Below, in pieces: positions 42,565 through 49,721 of a stretch of 64,000 bases of DNA. The DNA is from Salinarchaeum laminariae (GTDB lineage Archaea > Halobacteriota > Halobacteria > Halobacteriales > Salinarchaeaceae), in NCBI RefSeq assembly GCF_023204835.1, contig NZ_CP096270.1:2408907-2472906 (forward strand), read 5' to 3'. The notes under the pieces are model-generated. The model worked only from the letters and a program-made list of their open reading frames with translations. It did no database searches and was not told the DNA's origin. Within the stretch, counting starts at the first letter, position 1, and every line of letters starts with the position of its first letter. Both the position numbers and the translations under genes were made by a program.

Positions 42565-43845
42565 ATGGTTGTTAATGAGATGCCTGACGATCAGCAACGA
42601 TCCCACCGAACGCGACGAGACGTACTCAAGACGACGGGGGCGGCATCTGTCGTCGCCACCGCCGGGTTGGCAGGCTGCTTCAACGATTCGGGCGGTAGTG
42701 ATTCGGACGTCGAGATCATCGGCGTCTGGGCCGACGCCGAGCAGGAGGACTTCTCGGCCGTAATGGACTACGCCGAGGGGGAGACGGACCTCAGTCTCAG
42801 TTACTCCTCCCGTACGACCGACGCGCTGCTATCGAACACGCTGGTCGACTACGAGAACGGGACCGCGACGGCGGACATCGTCGTGATGCCGTCACCGGCC
42901 CGCGTCATGGCCGACGGGGAGAACGGTCACCTCGCAGACCTGGGTGACACGTGGGATGCGGAGAACTTCGCAGTCGATCCGGACCGCGTTAGCGGGGAGG
43001 GGGGCGTCTACGCCGCACCGTTCAAGATGGACCTCAAACCTGGATTCTGGTACCGCAAGTCCTTCTTCGACGAGCACGATCTCTCCGAACCCGAGAGCTG
43101 GGACGAGTTCATGACGCTACTCGCCGACATCGCAGAGATCGACGGCGTCGACGCGCCGATCGCCTCCGGTAACGGGACTGGGTGGCCCCTCAGTGACATT
43201 ACGGAGGGGTTCTTCATGCGGCAGGAGAACGGTGCCGAACTCCAGCAGAACCTCATCAACGGGGAGGCATCGTTCACCGACGATCGCGTCACGACCGCGT
43301 TCGAGGAGATCAAAATGCTCCACGACGAGGAGTACTTCAGCGTGACACGCGACTTCGGCGTCCAGTACGAGTACTTCTGGGACGGCTCCTGTCCCCTGTA
43401 CTTCATGGGTTCCTTCACGCCGGCCCAGGACGCAGTACAGGACCCCTCGGACCTCGGCGTGTTCCGGATGCCCGGTGGCAACGGGATCACGTCCAGCATC
43501 AACTGGCTCACTGTCCCGACCTACTCGAGCAACGTTGAGGACGCGAAAGAGGCCGTGAGTTCGATCGTCTCCGCCGGTGGCCAGGAGGTCTGGGCCGAAC
43601 GCGGCGGCTTCATCGCAACGAACACCCAGGTACCGAGCGACGCCTACCAGATCGAGGTCATGGCACAGCTGCCACAGCTCGCGAACGAGGTCACCGTCGT
43701 GCCCGACCTCGACGACGCCCTCGGCGACCCATTCCAGAGCGAGTTCTGGTCCCAGCTGAAGGGCCTCTGGGCCTCGCCGAACACGGACGTTGACGATATC
43801 ACGTCGTCGCTCGACACTGCCCACGAAGAAACCCTCAGCGAGTAA
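42565..43845 (+). CDS. Sugar ABC transporter substrate-binding protein (Tat lipoprotein)
   Basis: A 426-residue protein. ATG 42565 fits a leaderless start from the AT-rich box ending at 42547; ATG 42580 is an alternative. The N-terminus has a Tat motif (RTRRDVLK), a hydrophobic region and a lipobox LAGC, so it is exported folded and lipid-anchored outside. The mature part is a family-1 solute-binding protein (IIGVWADAEQEDFSAVMDYAEGE, APFKMDLKPGFWYRKSFFDEH, FMGSFTPAQ). It captures the sugar for the two permeases encoded in the facing block. Divergent from the sulfatase and near GH37 trehalase, it probably binds trehalose or a trehalose derivative. Confidence 0.92.
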   Translation: MVVNEMPDDQQRSHRTRRDVLKTTGAASVVATAGLAGCFNDSGGSDSDVEIIGVWADAEQEDFSAVMDYAEGETDLSLSYSSRTTDALLSNTLVDYENGTATADIVVMPSPARVMADGENGHLADLGDTWDAENFAVDPDRVSGEGGVYAAPFKMDLKPGFWYRKSFFDEHDLSEPESWDEFMTLLADIAEIDGVDAPIASGNGTGWPLSDITEGFFMRQENGAELQQNLINGEASFTDDRVTTAFEEIKMLHDEEYFSVTRDFGVQYEYFWDGSCPLYFMGSFTPAQDAVQDPSDLGVFRMPGGNGITSSINWLTVPTYSSNVEDAKEAVSSIVSAGGQEVWAERGGFIATNTQVPSDAYQIEVMAQLPQLANEVTVVPDLDDALGDPFQSEFWSQLKGLWASPNTDVDDITSSLDTAHEETLSE

Positions 43846-43847
43846 CC

Positions 43848-44159
43848 GTGTCCACCGGATCGAACTCTAATCGGACGGCAGACGAGAGCTCATCCCGACG
43901 GTTCGGGGGGATGTTCGACCCCGAGGAGCTCCGCCGCCGAAATCTCGTGTCGCTCGGGATGGATCTCCTCATTCTCGTGACGACGGGGTTCCTCGCGATT
44001 CTCTTCACGAAGGGGTTGATGGCGTCGTTGGTCGCACTGATCCCCGTTGGCACACTCCTCTACTTCGGATGGGCCTCCTCCAGAGCGTTCTTCGTCTCCC
44101 AGCTCCTCGCGATAGGGGTCGCTATCGTCGCTACCTACACCTACATGCTGCCGTACTGA
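43848..44159 (+). CDS. Small membrane protein in the sugar-transport operon
   Basis: A 103-residue protein beginning with GTG two bases after the stop of the binding-protein gene, so it is co-transcribed. It has a hydrophilic N-terminus (to about 35) and three close TM segments (LVSLGMDLLILVTTGFLAILF; LMASLVALIPVGTLLYFGW; VSQLLAIGVAIVATYTYML). No family is recognised. It could be an accessory protein of the importer or its binding protein. It is last before the hairpin-rich non-coding stretch. Confidence 0.65.
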   Translation: MSTGSNSNRTADESSSRRFGGMFDPEELRRRNLVSLGMDLLILVTTGFLAILFTKGLMASLVALIPVGTLLYFGWASSRAFFVSQLLAIGVAIVATYTYMLPY

Positions 44160-44242
44160 TCGGCGCTCTGTAGTCGCCGGTCGAACTGTATTCTCGACGA
44201 GTCGGCGTGGTGCGTGATCTTCGTACTGGCTGTTCGGTGTAC

Positions 44243-44255
44243 TCGACTACTGAGT
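44243..44255 (+). repeat. Left copy of 13-bp inverted repeat
   Basis: TCGACTACTGAGT, whose exact reverse complement is at 44910-44922. Together with the base before it, it also reads TACT-N8-GAGT (44240-44255), close to the TACT-N7/8-GAGTA motif published for haloarchaeal TrmB. Confidence 0.7.
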
Positions 44256-44430
44256 GTATCATTTCTAGGTAGTGAATCAGCACAGCAGACAGCCACGGAA
44301 CCCCCTCTCGCCCGACGCGGCTAACTCGCTGTCGTCCGATACGGCAATGCTCTCTCGTGATCACGAAAGACGCTCCGCGCCTTTCGAACGACGCTCCTCG
44401 GCTAGCTTCGCTCACCTGTGATGCTTATTC

Positions 44431-44458
44431 CGAAAGACGTCGATTCGCTCGTCTTTCG
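44431..44458. other. 9-bp perfect hairpin, loop 10 nt
   Basis: CGAAAGACG pairs with CGTCTTTCG. The same CGAAAG/CTTTCG stem, with an 11-nt loop, occurs at 44364-44386, so the unit is repeated. Confidence 0.75.
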
Positions 44459-44552
44459 ACGTTCGCCTCACTCCCCTCGGCTTACCTTTGGTAGCTGCGA
44501 CGACCAGTCGGCCCCTTCCGAAGTATCGAAGCATCGGGATCCTTCTTACCTC

Positions 44553-44571
44553 GCGAGGGCTTTGCTCTCGC
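44553..44571. other. 8-bp hairpin, loop TTT
   Basis: GCGAGGGC and GCTCTCGC pair with one G-U and enclose TTT. Confidence 0.7.
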
Positions 44572-44816
44572 TAGCCTCAACCGGAGGCCGTCCCGGGGAG
44601 CGAAGTGCGGGGGTTCCTCGGGCGTGCCTTGCACTGGGGATCGACCGCCGGCTACAGTCCGCTGGATGCTCCACCGGGGCGAAGACCCTCCCCAAATCCA
44701 CCGGGTGGGACTGGAAGGGGCCGTCCGCTCGCGTTCGCTCGCGAAGTCAAGCACCGCAGCCGACCACTGGGAGGCGAGGAGCACAGCGAGCGAGCGGGCG
44801 CGAGCGGTAGGGGGCT

Positions 44817-44836
44817 GTCGCGGCGCAAGCCGCGAC
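44817..44836. other. 8-bp hairpin with GCAA tetraloop
   Basis: GTCGCGGC and GCCGCGAC pair perfectly around GCAA, a GNRA tetraloop in the plus-strand RNA. This is a hallmark of structured RNA. Confidence 0.75.
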
Positions 44837-44838
44837 GT

Positions 44839-44859
44839 CGGGAGATCTTTGATCTCCCG
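44839..44859. other. 9-bp perfect hairpin, loop TTT
   Basis: CGGGAGATC and GATCTCCCG pair perfectly around TTT, two bases after the preceding hairpin. Followed by AATCC rather than a T-tract, so not a standard terminator. Confidence 0.75.
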
Positions 44860-44909
44860 GAATCCAAACGGTTCGCTGTCCACGTCACTCCGCGATGAGC
44901 AATTGCAAT

Positions 44910-44922
44910 ACTCAGTAGTCGA
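44910..44922 (-). repeat. Right copy of 13-bp inverted repeat
   Basis: Plus strand ACTCAGTAGTCGA, the reverse complement of 44243-44255. On the minus strand it continues GAGTA, the full TrmB-type right half-site. Confidence 0.7.
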
Positions 44923-44998
44923 ATCGAGCAACATCGAGAACTGTAGGAAGACCGAATATCGGCGGAGTAACGGAAACTCCAAAAACGAAACGCCGCAG

Positions 44999-45970
44999 TC
45001 AGTCCGCAACCGCAGCGACCATCCCTTTCTTGTAGTACCGCTGGAGGACGATGAACAGAAGCACCGGGACGATCATCGTCAGCACCGATCCAGCGGCAAC
45101 GAGGCCCCAGTCGATCTGGAGTCGACCCTTCATCAGCGGGAGGACCTGCGGTGCGAGCTTGTTCTCCTGGGACCGCATGAACACCAGTGGGAAGAAGAAG
45201 GAGTTCCAGACCCAGGTGAACTGAATGACCGCGACCGACACGAGCGCGGGGGCTGAGTAGGGCAGCACGATCGACTTGAAAATCTGGTAGCGCGACGCAC
45301 CGTCGACGCGTGCGGCTTCCTCCAGCTCCTTCGGAAGTCCGAGCAAGTAGTTACGGAGGAACATGACGACCCACCCCATTCCCCACCCGATGTGGACCAG
45401 AATGAGCCCCATGTAGGTGTCGAAGAGGCCGGTATCCTGCAGCGTGTTGTAGTTCCCCATCGCGACGAGCTCCGGCGGCGCTGCCATCACGATGATCAGC
45501 AAGAAGAACAGGAACGTCTTGAGCGGGAAGTCGAACCGAGCGAACGGGTAGGCGATCATCGTCCCCAAAAGCGTGACTGCGAGGACGGCCGGAATCGTCA
45601 CGATCGCCGTGTTGACCAGCGCCTGTCGCATCGGTCCGGATTCGTAGTTCCAGGCCTGCTCGTAGTTCTCGAAGGTGATGGTCAGATTCTCGAACGTCCA
45701 CCAGCCCTGGATGATCTCGCTGAGTGGCCGAACCGAGGCCATGAAGAGACCGATCAGGGGAACGAGCCAGAGCAGCGCGATTCCGATGGCGATCGCGTAG
45801 CGAGCGGCACGCGGAGCCGACGGCAACGAGTCGACGAGCCGGGTGCTGAGATCTCGGTCGTCGGTCGGAGCCGTGTCCGGTACGTCGTACCGCACGCGCG
45901 TCCCGCCGTCGGTTCGACTCGATCCGGTCTCCGACTCTGCCGCCCCGTCGGTGTGTGGTGTATCAGTCAT
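44999..45970 (-). CDS. Sugar ABC transporter permease, MalG type
   Basis: A 323-residue permease with a hydrophilic N-terminal about 55 residues and six TM helices. The EAA loop is KELEEAARVDGASRYQIFKSI, the site that contacts the ATPase. It is the last gene of an ATPase-permease-permease operon on the minus strand, 6 bp after the MalF-type gene. With the MalF-type permease it forms the channel for sugar uptake. Its partner binding protein is encoded by the convergent block at 42.6 kb. Confidence 0.93.
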   Translation of the reverse strand: MTDTPHTDGAAESETGSSRTDGGTRVRYDVPDTAPTDDRDLSTRLVDSLPSAPRAARYAIAIGIALLWLVPLIGLFMASVRPLSEIIQGWWTFENLTITFENYEQAWNYESGPMRQALVNTAIVTIPAVLAVTLLGTMIAYPFARFDFPLKTFLFFLLIIVMAAPPELVAMGNYNTLQDTGLFDTYMGLILVHIGWGMGWVVMFLRNYLLGLPKELEEAARVDGASRYQIFKSIVLPYSAPALVSVAVIQFTWVWNSFFFPLVFMRSQENKLAPQVLPLMKGRLQIDWGLVAAGSVLTMIVPVLLFIVLQRYYKKGMVAAVAD

Positions 45971-45976
45971 TGTGAT

Positions 45977-46915
45977 CTAGTCCATGCGAGCGATGTAGTA
46001 CGCCATCGGGAGCGCGATGAATAGCTCGACGAGAGCGACGACCATCGCCCTCCCGTACTCGATCGGATGAGAGAACGCCGACTGGTAGACCTCCAGTCCC
46101 AGGACCGAGTAGACCCCATTCGGACCACCAGAGGGGCCACCTGCGGCGTAGACGATGGCGAAGATCCGGAGCACCCAGATCATCCCCATGATCACCACGA
46201 CTGCGGTCACTGGCTTGACGAGCGGCCAGATGATGTCTCTGAACCGTCGGTATCTGCTAGCGCCGTCGACGCGGGCGGACTCCAGCAAGGACGGGTCGAT
46301 CCCCGCGAGTGCAGAACTGTAGAGGAGCATACTGAAGCCGGTCTGGACCCAGACTCCGCCGAGGATCAGCGCGTACATGGAGAGCTGGGGCTCCTGCAGC
46401 CAGTTCCTGACCTGGCCCTCGAGGCCGATGGTCCGGAGGAGTTCGTTGAAGATTCCGGCCTGCGGGTCGTAGACAAACAGGAGGACGAGCCCGATGACGA
46501 CGGTCGGCGTGGTGAACGCGAGGAACACCATCGACCGGAGAATGCGTCGCCCTCGCAGGTCGGAGAAGAGAAGTGCGAGTCCGAGACCGAGGAACGTACT
46601 CAGTGGGACGTGGATGACCATCCAGATCAGATTCTGGGGAAGTGCCCCCATCGGATACTCGAGCTCTTTGATGTTGTCCCAGTTGATCACTGCCTCGTCC
46701 TGGAACGTCTCGACCCAGATGTCCAGGCCGACGAAATGCATCGGGTCGAAGGCGTCCCAGACCCAGAAACTTCCCCCAACAGAGTAGACCATCGGGTAGA
46801 CGGAGAAGATCGCGAACAGCGTCAGCCCCGGAACCATGAAGACGAGGATCGCCTTCAGCTTCTCCCAGTCGACGTCGCGATCGAACCAACCGTCGGGGTC
46901 GTTTTCCAGGGACAT
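45977..46915 (-). CDS. Sugar ABC transporter permease, MalF type
   Basis: A 312-residue permease with six or more TM helices. The N-terminus is cytoplasmic (DPDGWFDRDVDWEKLKAILVFMVPGLTLFAIF), and the EAA loop is DPSLLESARVDGASRYRRFRDI. It is the middle gene of the operon, separated from the ATPase gene by 2 bp and from the MalG-type gene by 6 bp, so translation is coupled. Sugar specificity is inferred from the neighbouring trehalase and regulator. Confidence 0.93.
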   Translation of the reverse strand: MSLENDPDGWFDRDVDWEKLKAILVFMVPGLTLFAIFSVYPMVYSVGGSFWVWDAFDPMHFVGLDIWVETFQDEAVINWDNIKELEYPMGALPQNLIWMVIHVPLSTFLGLGLALLFSDLRGRRILRSMVFLAFTTPTVVIGLVLLFVYDPQAGIFNELLRTIGLEGQVRNWLQEPQLSMYALILGGVWVQTGFSMLLYSSALAGIDPSLLESARVDGASRYRRFRDIIWPLVKPVTAVVVIMGMIWVLRIFAIVYAAGGPSGGPNGVYSVLGLEVYQSAFSHPIEYGRAMVVALVELFIALPMAYYIARMD

Positions 46916-46917
46916 GG

Positions 46918-47982
46918 TCAGGCGACGAGCATCCCGTCTCCGTCGTAGAGGTAGGCGTCTTCGGGCTCGAACAACAAGTGGACGTGCTGACCGGGCCTCA
47001 CGTCCGTCGTCGGCACCTTGACGCTCACGAGCGATCCGGCCACGTCGACGTTGACGAGGACGTACTCTCCCAGAGGCTCGACGGTTTCGACGGTCCCCTG
47101 GATGGTCCAGTCACTGTCTGGCGCATCCGGCGAAACGGTGAGGTCCTCCGGCCGAACCCCGAGCGAAACCGATTCGGAGGCGGTCTCCCCTTTCATCGGC
47201 AGCGTGTTGTCCTCCCTGAGATCGAGCGTGCCGTTCTGCTGGGTCCCCTCGAAGAGGTTCATCGGCGGGGAGCCGATGAAGTTGGCAATCCAGGTCGTCT
47301 GTGGGCGTTTGTACAGCTCCTGGGGTTCTGCGACCTGCCGGATCGTCCCCTCGTTCATGACGGCGATTCGGTCACCCATGCTCATCGCTTCCTCCTGGTT
47401 GTGGGTGACGTAGACCGTCGTGATGTCGAGCTCGTTCTGGAGGCGTTTGAGTTCCGAACGCATCTCCAGACGGAGTTTCGCGTCGAGATTTGACAGCGGT
47501 TCGTCGAGCAAGAACACGGACGGCTCGCGGACGATCGCTCGTGCGAGTGACGTTCGCTGACGTTGCCCGCCGGAGATCTCCGCGGGATCGCTTCCGAGTT
47601 GATCCTCGATGTGGAGCAGTTCGGCCGTTTCGGCGACGCGCTCGTCGCGCTCCTCCGGTGGAACGCCCCTGACCTTGAGCGGGTACTCGATGTTCTCCCG
47701 CACGTTCATGTGCGGATAGAGCGCGTAGTTCTGGAACACCATCGCGACGTTCCGGTCAGCGGGCGCCAACCCGTCGACCCGATCGTCGTCGAAGTATATC
47801 TCACCCTCGGATGGCGTTTCGAGGCCGGCTATCATCCGGAGTGCAGTCGTCTTCCCACAGCCAGACGGCCCGAGGAAGACGAGGAACTCCCCGTCCTCGA
47901 CCTCGAGATCGAGCTTGTAGTTGGCGACTGTCTCACCCCCGTCGAAGTACTTGCTGACCGACCGCATGGAGATGCGGGTCAT
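46918..47982 (-). CDS. Sugar ABC transporter ATP-binding protein, MalK/UgpC type
   Basis: A 354-residue ATPase: Walker A GPSGCGKTTAL, signature ISGGQRQRTSLARAIV, Walker B VFLLDEPLSNLD and switch His in VYVTHNQEEAM. The C-terminal about 120 residues are the TOBE/OB-like domain typical of the MalK (CUT1) subfamily (SLGVRPEDLTVSPDAP). It is the first gene of the operon. It powers import through the two permeases. Upstream, the gap shared with the trehalase gene contains TAATTAATCA at 48018-48027, which probably serves as its TATA region about 40 bp before the ATG. Confidence 0.94.
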   Translation of the reverse strand: MTRISMRSVSKYFDGGETVANYKLDLEVEDGEFLVFLGPSGCGKTTALRMIAGLETPSEGEIYFDDDRVDGLAPADRNVAMVFQNYALYPHMNVRENIEYPLKVRGVPPEERDERVAETAELLHIEDQLGSDPAEISGGQRQRTSLARAIVREPSVFLLDEPLSNLDAKLRLEMRSELKRLQNELDITTVYVTHNQEEAMSMGDRIAVMNEGTIRQVAEPQELYKRPQTTWIANFIGSPPMNLFEGTQQNGTLDLREDNTLPMKGETASESVSLGVRPEDLTVSPDAPDSDWTIQGTVETVEPLGEYVLVNVDVAGSLVSVKVPTTDVRPGQHVHLLFEPEDAYLYDGDGMLVA

Positions 47983-48017
47983 CGGCGTACCCCAACATTA
48001 TTCGTTTACGGCACTTA

Positions 48018-48027
48018 TAATTAATCA
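48018..48027 (-). promoter_or_regulatory. Shared motif TAATTAATCA in the malK promoter
   Basis: Ten bases identical to 42530-42539 in the other divergent promoter of this cluster. It lies about 36-45 bp before the malK ATG. It is either a TATA element or part of a common operator. Confidence 0.5.
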
Positions 48028-48092
48028 TTCCTAAGGGACTTGTAAGACGTAGGTTAGATCGCTTCTCCCCATCGATTTGTCGGGATGACCCA

Positions 48093-48131
48093 ACAATTAT
48101 TTATGAATACTGGGATAAATTGGAAGCGATG
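48093..48131 (+). promoter_or_regulatory. Trehalase promoter with shared ATAAATTGGAAG element
   Basis: AATTATTTATGAATA (48096-48110) is centred about 27 bp before the ATG at 48129, as expected for a leaderless gene. ATAAATTGGAAGCGATG (48115-48131) matches 14 of 17 bases of 42540-42556. Confidence 0.55.
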
Positions 48132-49661
48132 ACCTCCCGCGGATTCGACTACAGCAGCTACCCGCAGGTATCCGGGGAACTGTTCCGTGCAGTCCAGCAC
48201 GCCGAGCTGTTCGACGACCCAAAACAGTTCGTCGACGCGGAGCCTCGCGTGCCGGTCGATCTCCTACTCGAGCGGTATCTCGCCGTTAGTGACGGAGCAA
48301 CCTTCGATCTCGAATCGTTCGTCGACGAGCATTTCCGGCTCCCGGAGCCGGTGGCAGCGAATCCCCAACTCGACCCCTCCCGGACGATGGACGAACACAT
48401 CGAGGCACTCTGGGATCCACTGACGCGGTCCTTCGAAATCGACCCGACCGCCGGAACTACTCTGATTCCACTGCCGAATCCTCACGTCGTCCCGGGCGGG
48501 CGCTTCCGTGAGATGTACTACTGGGACAGCTACTTTACCGCGGAAGGGCTCGCCGCGTGTGATAGGCTCGAACTCGTCGAGGGGATGATCGACAACGTCG
48601 CGTCGCTCCTGGAGCGCTTCGAGTTCGTTCCGCTCGGAAATCGCGTCTACTACGACAGTCGCTCACAGGTGCCCCTGTTCTATCGGATGCTCCGGATCCT
48701 CGAGCGCGAACGTGGTCCGGGGGCCGTGGAACCCTACGTCGACGCGCTCCGGACAGAGCACGAGTTCTGGATGGACGGGGCTGACCGGATCGACGCGTCC
48801 GGTGCGCAAAGCGACCGAAGCCACCGGCGCGTGGTCGCACTACCAGACGACACCTTCGGCAATCGGTACTGGGACGACAGAGCGCGTCCCCGACCGGAAT
48901 CCTACTGGCAAGATCGAACGCTCGCTTCAGAGGTTCCGACGGACGATCGACCCGGGCTGTTTCGTGACCTCCGGGCGGCCGCCGAGTCCGGATGGGACTT
49001 CAGCACGCGGTGGCTTGCCAACCCCGCGGATCTCGCGTCGATCCGTACGACAGATATGCTCCCAGTCGACCTCAATTCGGTGCTCTTCGGCGTCGAATCG
49101 GCCCTCTCGGAGTGGCTTCCCCTGATCGGGGAGGACGACGCCGCCGAGCGCTACGCCGCGGCAGCAACTCGGCGAAGCGAGCTGATCGAGGAGTACTGCT
49201 GGGACGACGACGCGTCCTTCTACGTCGACTACTGCTGGACTGACGCCAGAGCAGCCGACCGCGTGACACTCGCTGGCGTGGCGCCGCTGTTTACCGGAGC
49301 TGCAGAGCAGCGACGCGCCGACGCAGTCGCGAAGCGGCTGGAAGCGGAGTTCCTCCACCCCGGCGGCCTCGTCACGACGCTCGAAACGTCCGACGAGCAG
49401 TGGGATGCCCCTAATGGCTGGGCACCGCTACAGTGGATGGCGGTCACCGGGCTGCGGCGATACGGTCACGACGATCTCGCCGACGAAATCGCGGAGAGAT
49501 GGGTGACGCTGAACCGGTCGGCGTTCGAGGAGACCGGGCGGATGGCCGAGAAATACGACGTCGAATCGGTGACGACGGCCGACGATAGCGGGGAGTACCG
49601 TCTCCAGTATGGTTTTGGATGGACAAATGGTATCGCGGCGGCGCTGGGTACCTCTATCTGA
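48129..49661 (+). CDS. treA: Trehalase, glycoside hydrolase family 37
   Basis: A 510-residue enzyme with the whole GH37 signature set: PGGRFREMYYWDSYF (122-136), AESGWDFSTRW (Asp290, catalytic acid), QWDAPNGWAPLQW (424-436), MAEKYDV (Glu474, catalytic base) and YGFGWTNG near the end. It hydrolyses trehalose to two glucose. No signal peptide is present, so it works in the cytoplasm on imported sugar. Characterised archaeal trehalases are mostly GH15-like, and GH37 is chiefly bacterial and eukaryotic, which suggests transfer into haloarchaea. The ATG at 48129 is preferred over an in-frame TTG at 48120. It is divergent from the importer operon. Confidence 0.95.
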   Translation: MTSRGFDYSSYPQVSGELFRAVQHAELFDDPKQFVDAEPRVPVDLLLERYLAVSDGATFDLESFVDEHFRLPEPVAANPQLDPSRTMDEHIEALWDPLTRSFEIDPTAGTTLIPLPNPHVVPGGRFREMYYWDSYFTAEGLAACDRLELVEGMIDNVASLLERFEFVPLGNRVYYDSRSQVPLFYRMLRILERERGPGAVEPYVDALRTEHEFWMDGADRIDASGAQSDRSHRRVVALPDDTFGNRYWDDRARPRPESYWQDRTLASEVPTDDRPGLFRDLRAAAESGWDFSTRWLANPADLASIRTTDMLPVDLNSVLFGVESALSEWLPLIGEDDAAERYAAAATRRSELIEEYCWDDDASFYVDYCWTDARAADRVTLAGVAPLFTGAAEQRRADAVAKRLEAEFLHPGGLVTTLETSDEQWDAPNGWAPLQWMAVTGLRRYGHDDLADEIAERWVTLNRSAFEETGRMAEKYDVESVTTADDSGEYRLQYGFGWTNGIAAALGTSI

Positions 49662-49721
49662 GCGAGCCACACCTTTCGGAATCGACCGTTCTTCCTCCTC
49701 CAAGAATCCACTCCTCGAGGG

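Larger units (their letters stand above)
44160..44998. other. 839-bp non-coding hairpin-rich region between convergent blocks
   Basis: The region lies between the convergent small-membrane-protein and permease genes. Frames are basic and unlike halophilic protein. It has perfect or near-perfect hairpins at 44364-44386, 44431-44458, 44553-44571, 44817-44836 and 44839-44859, and a 13-bp inverted repeat at 44243-44255 / 44910-44922. GGTGGGACTGGAAGGGGCC at 44704-44722 resembles a start motif I recall from dispersed haloarchaeal intergenic repeats (unverified). It may be a non-autonomous element or an RNA gene. Confidence 0.6.

Noticed and set aside
44605..44898. Open frames within the hairpin region on both strands
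   Set aside because: Basic, Arg/Pro-rich products unlike halophilic proteins; several hairpins run through them.
44300..44900. RNase P RNA or SRP RNA
   Set aside because: Strong hairpins and a GNRA loop are present, but I could not find the conserved RNase P (GAGGAAAGTC-like) or SRP core sequences on either strand.
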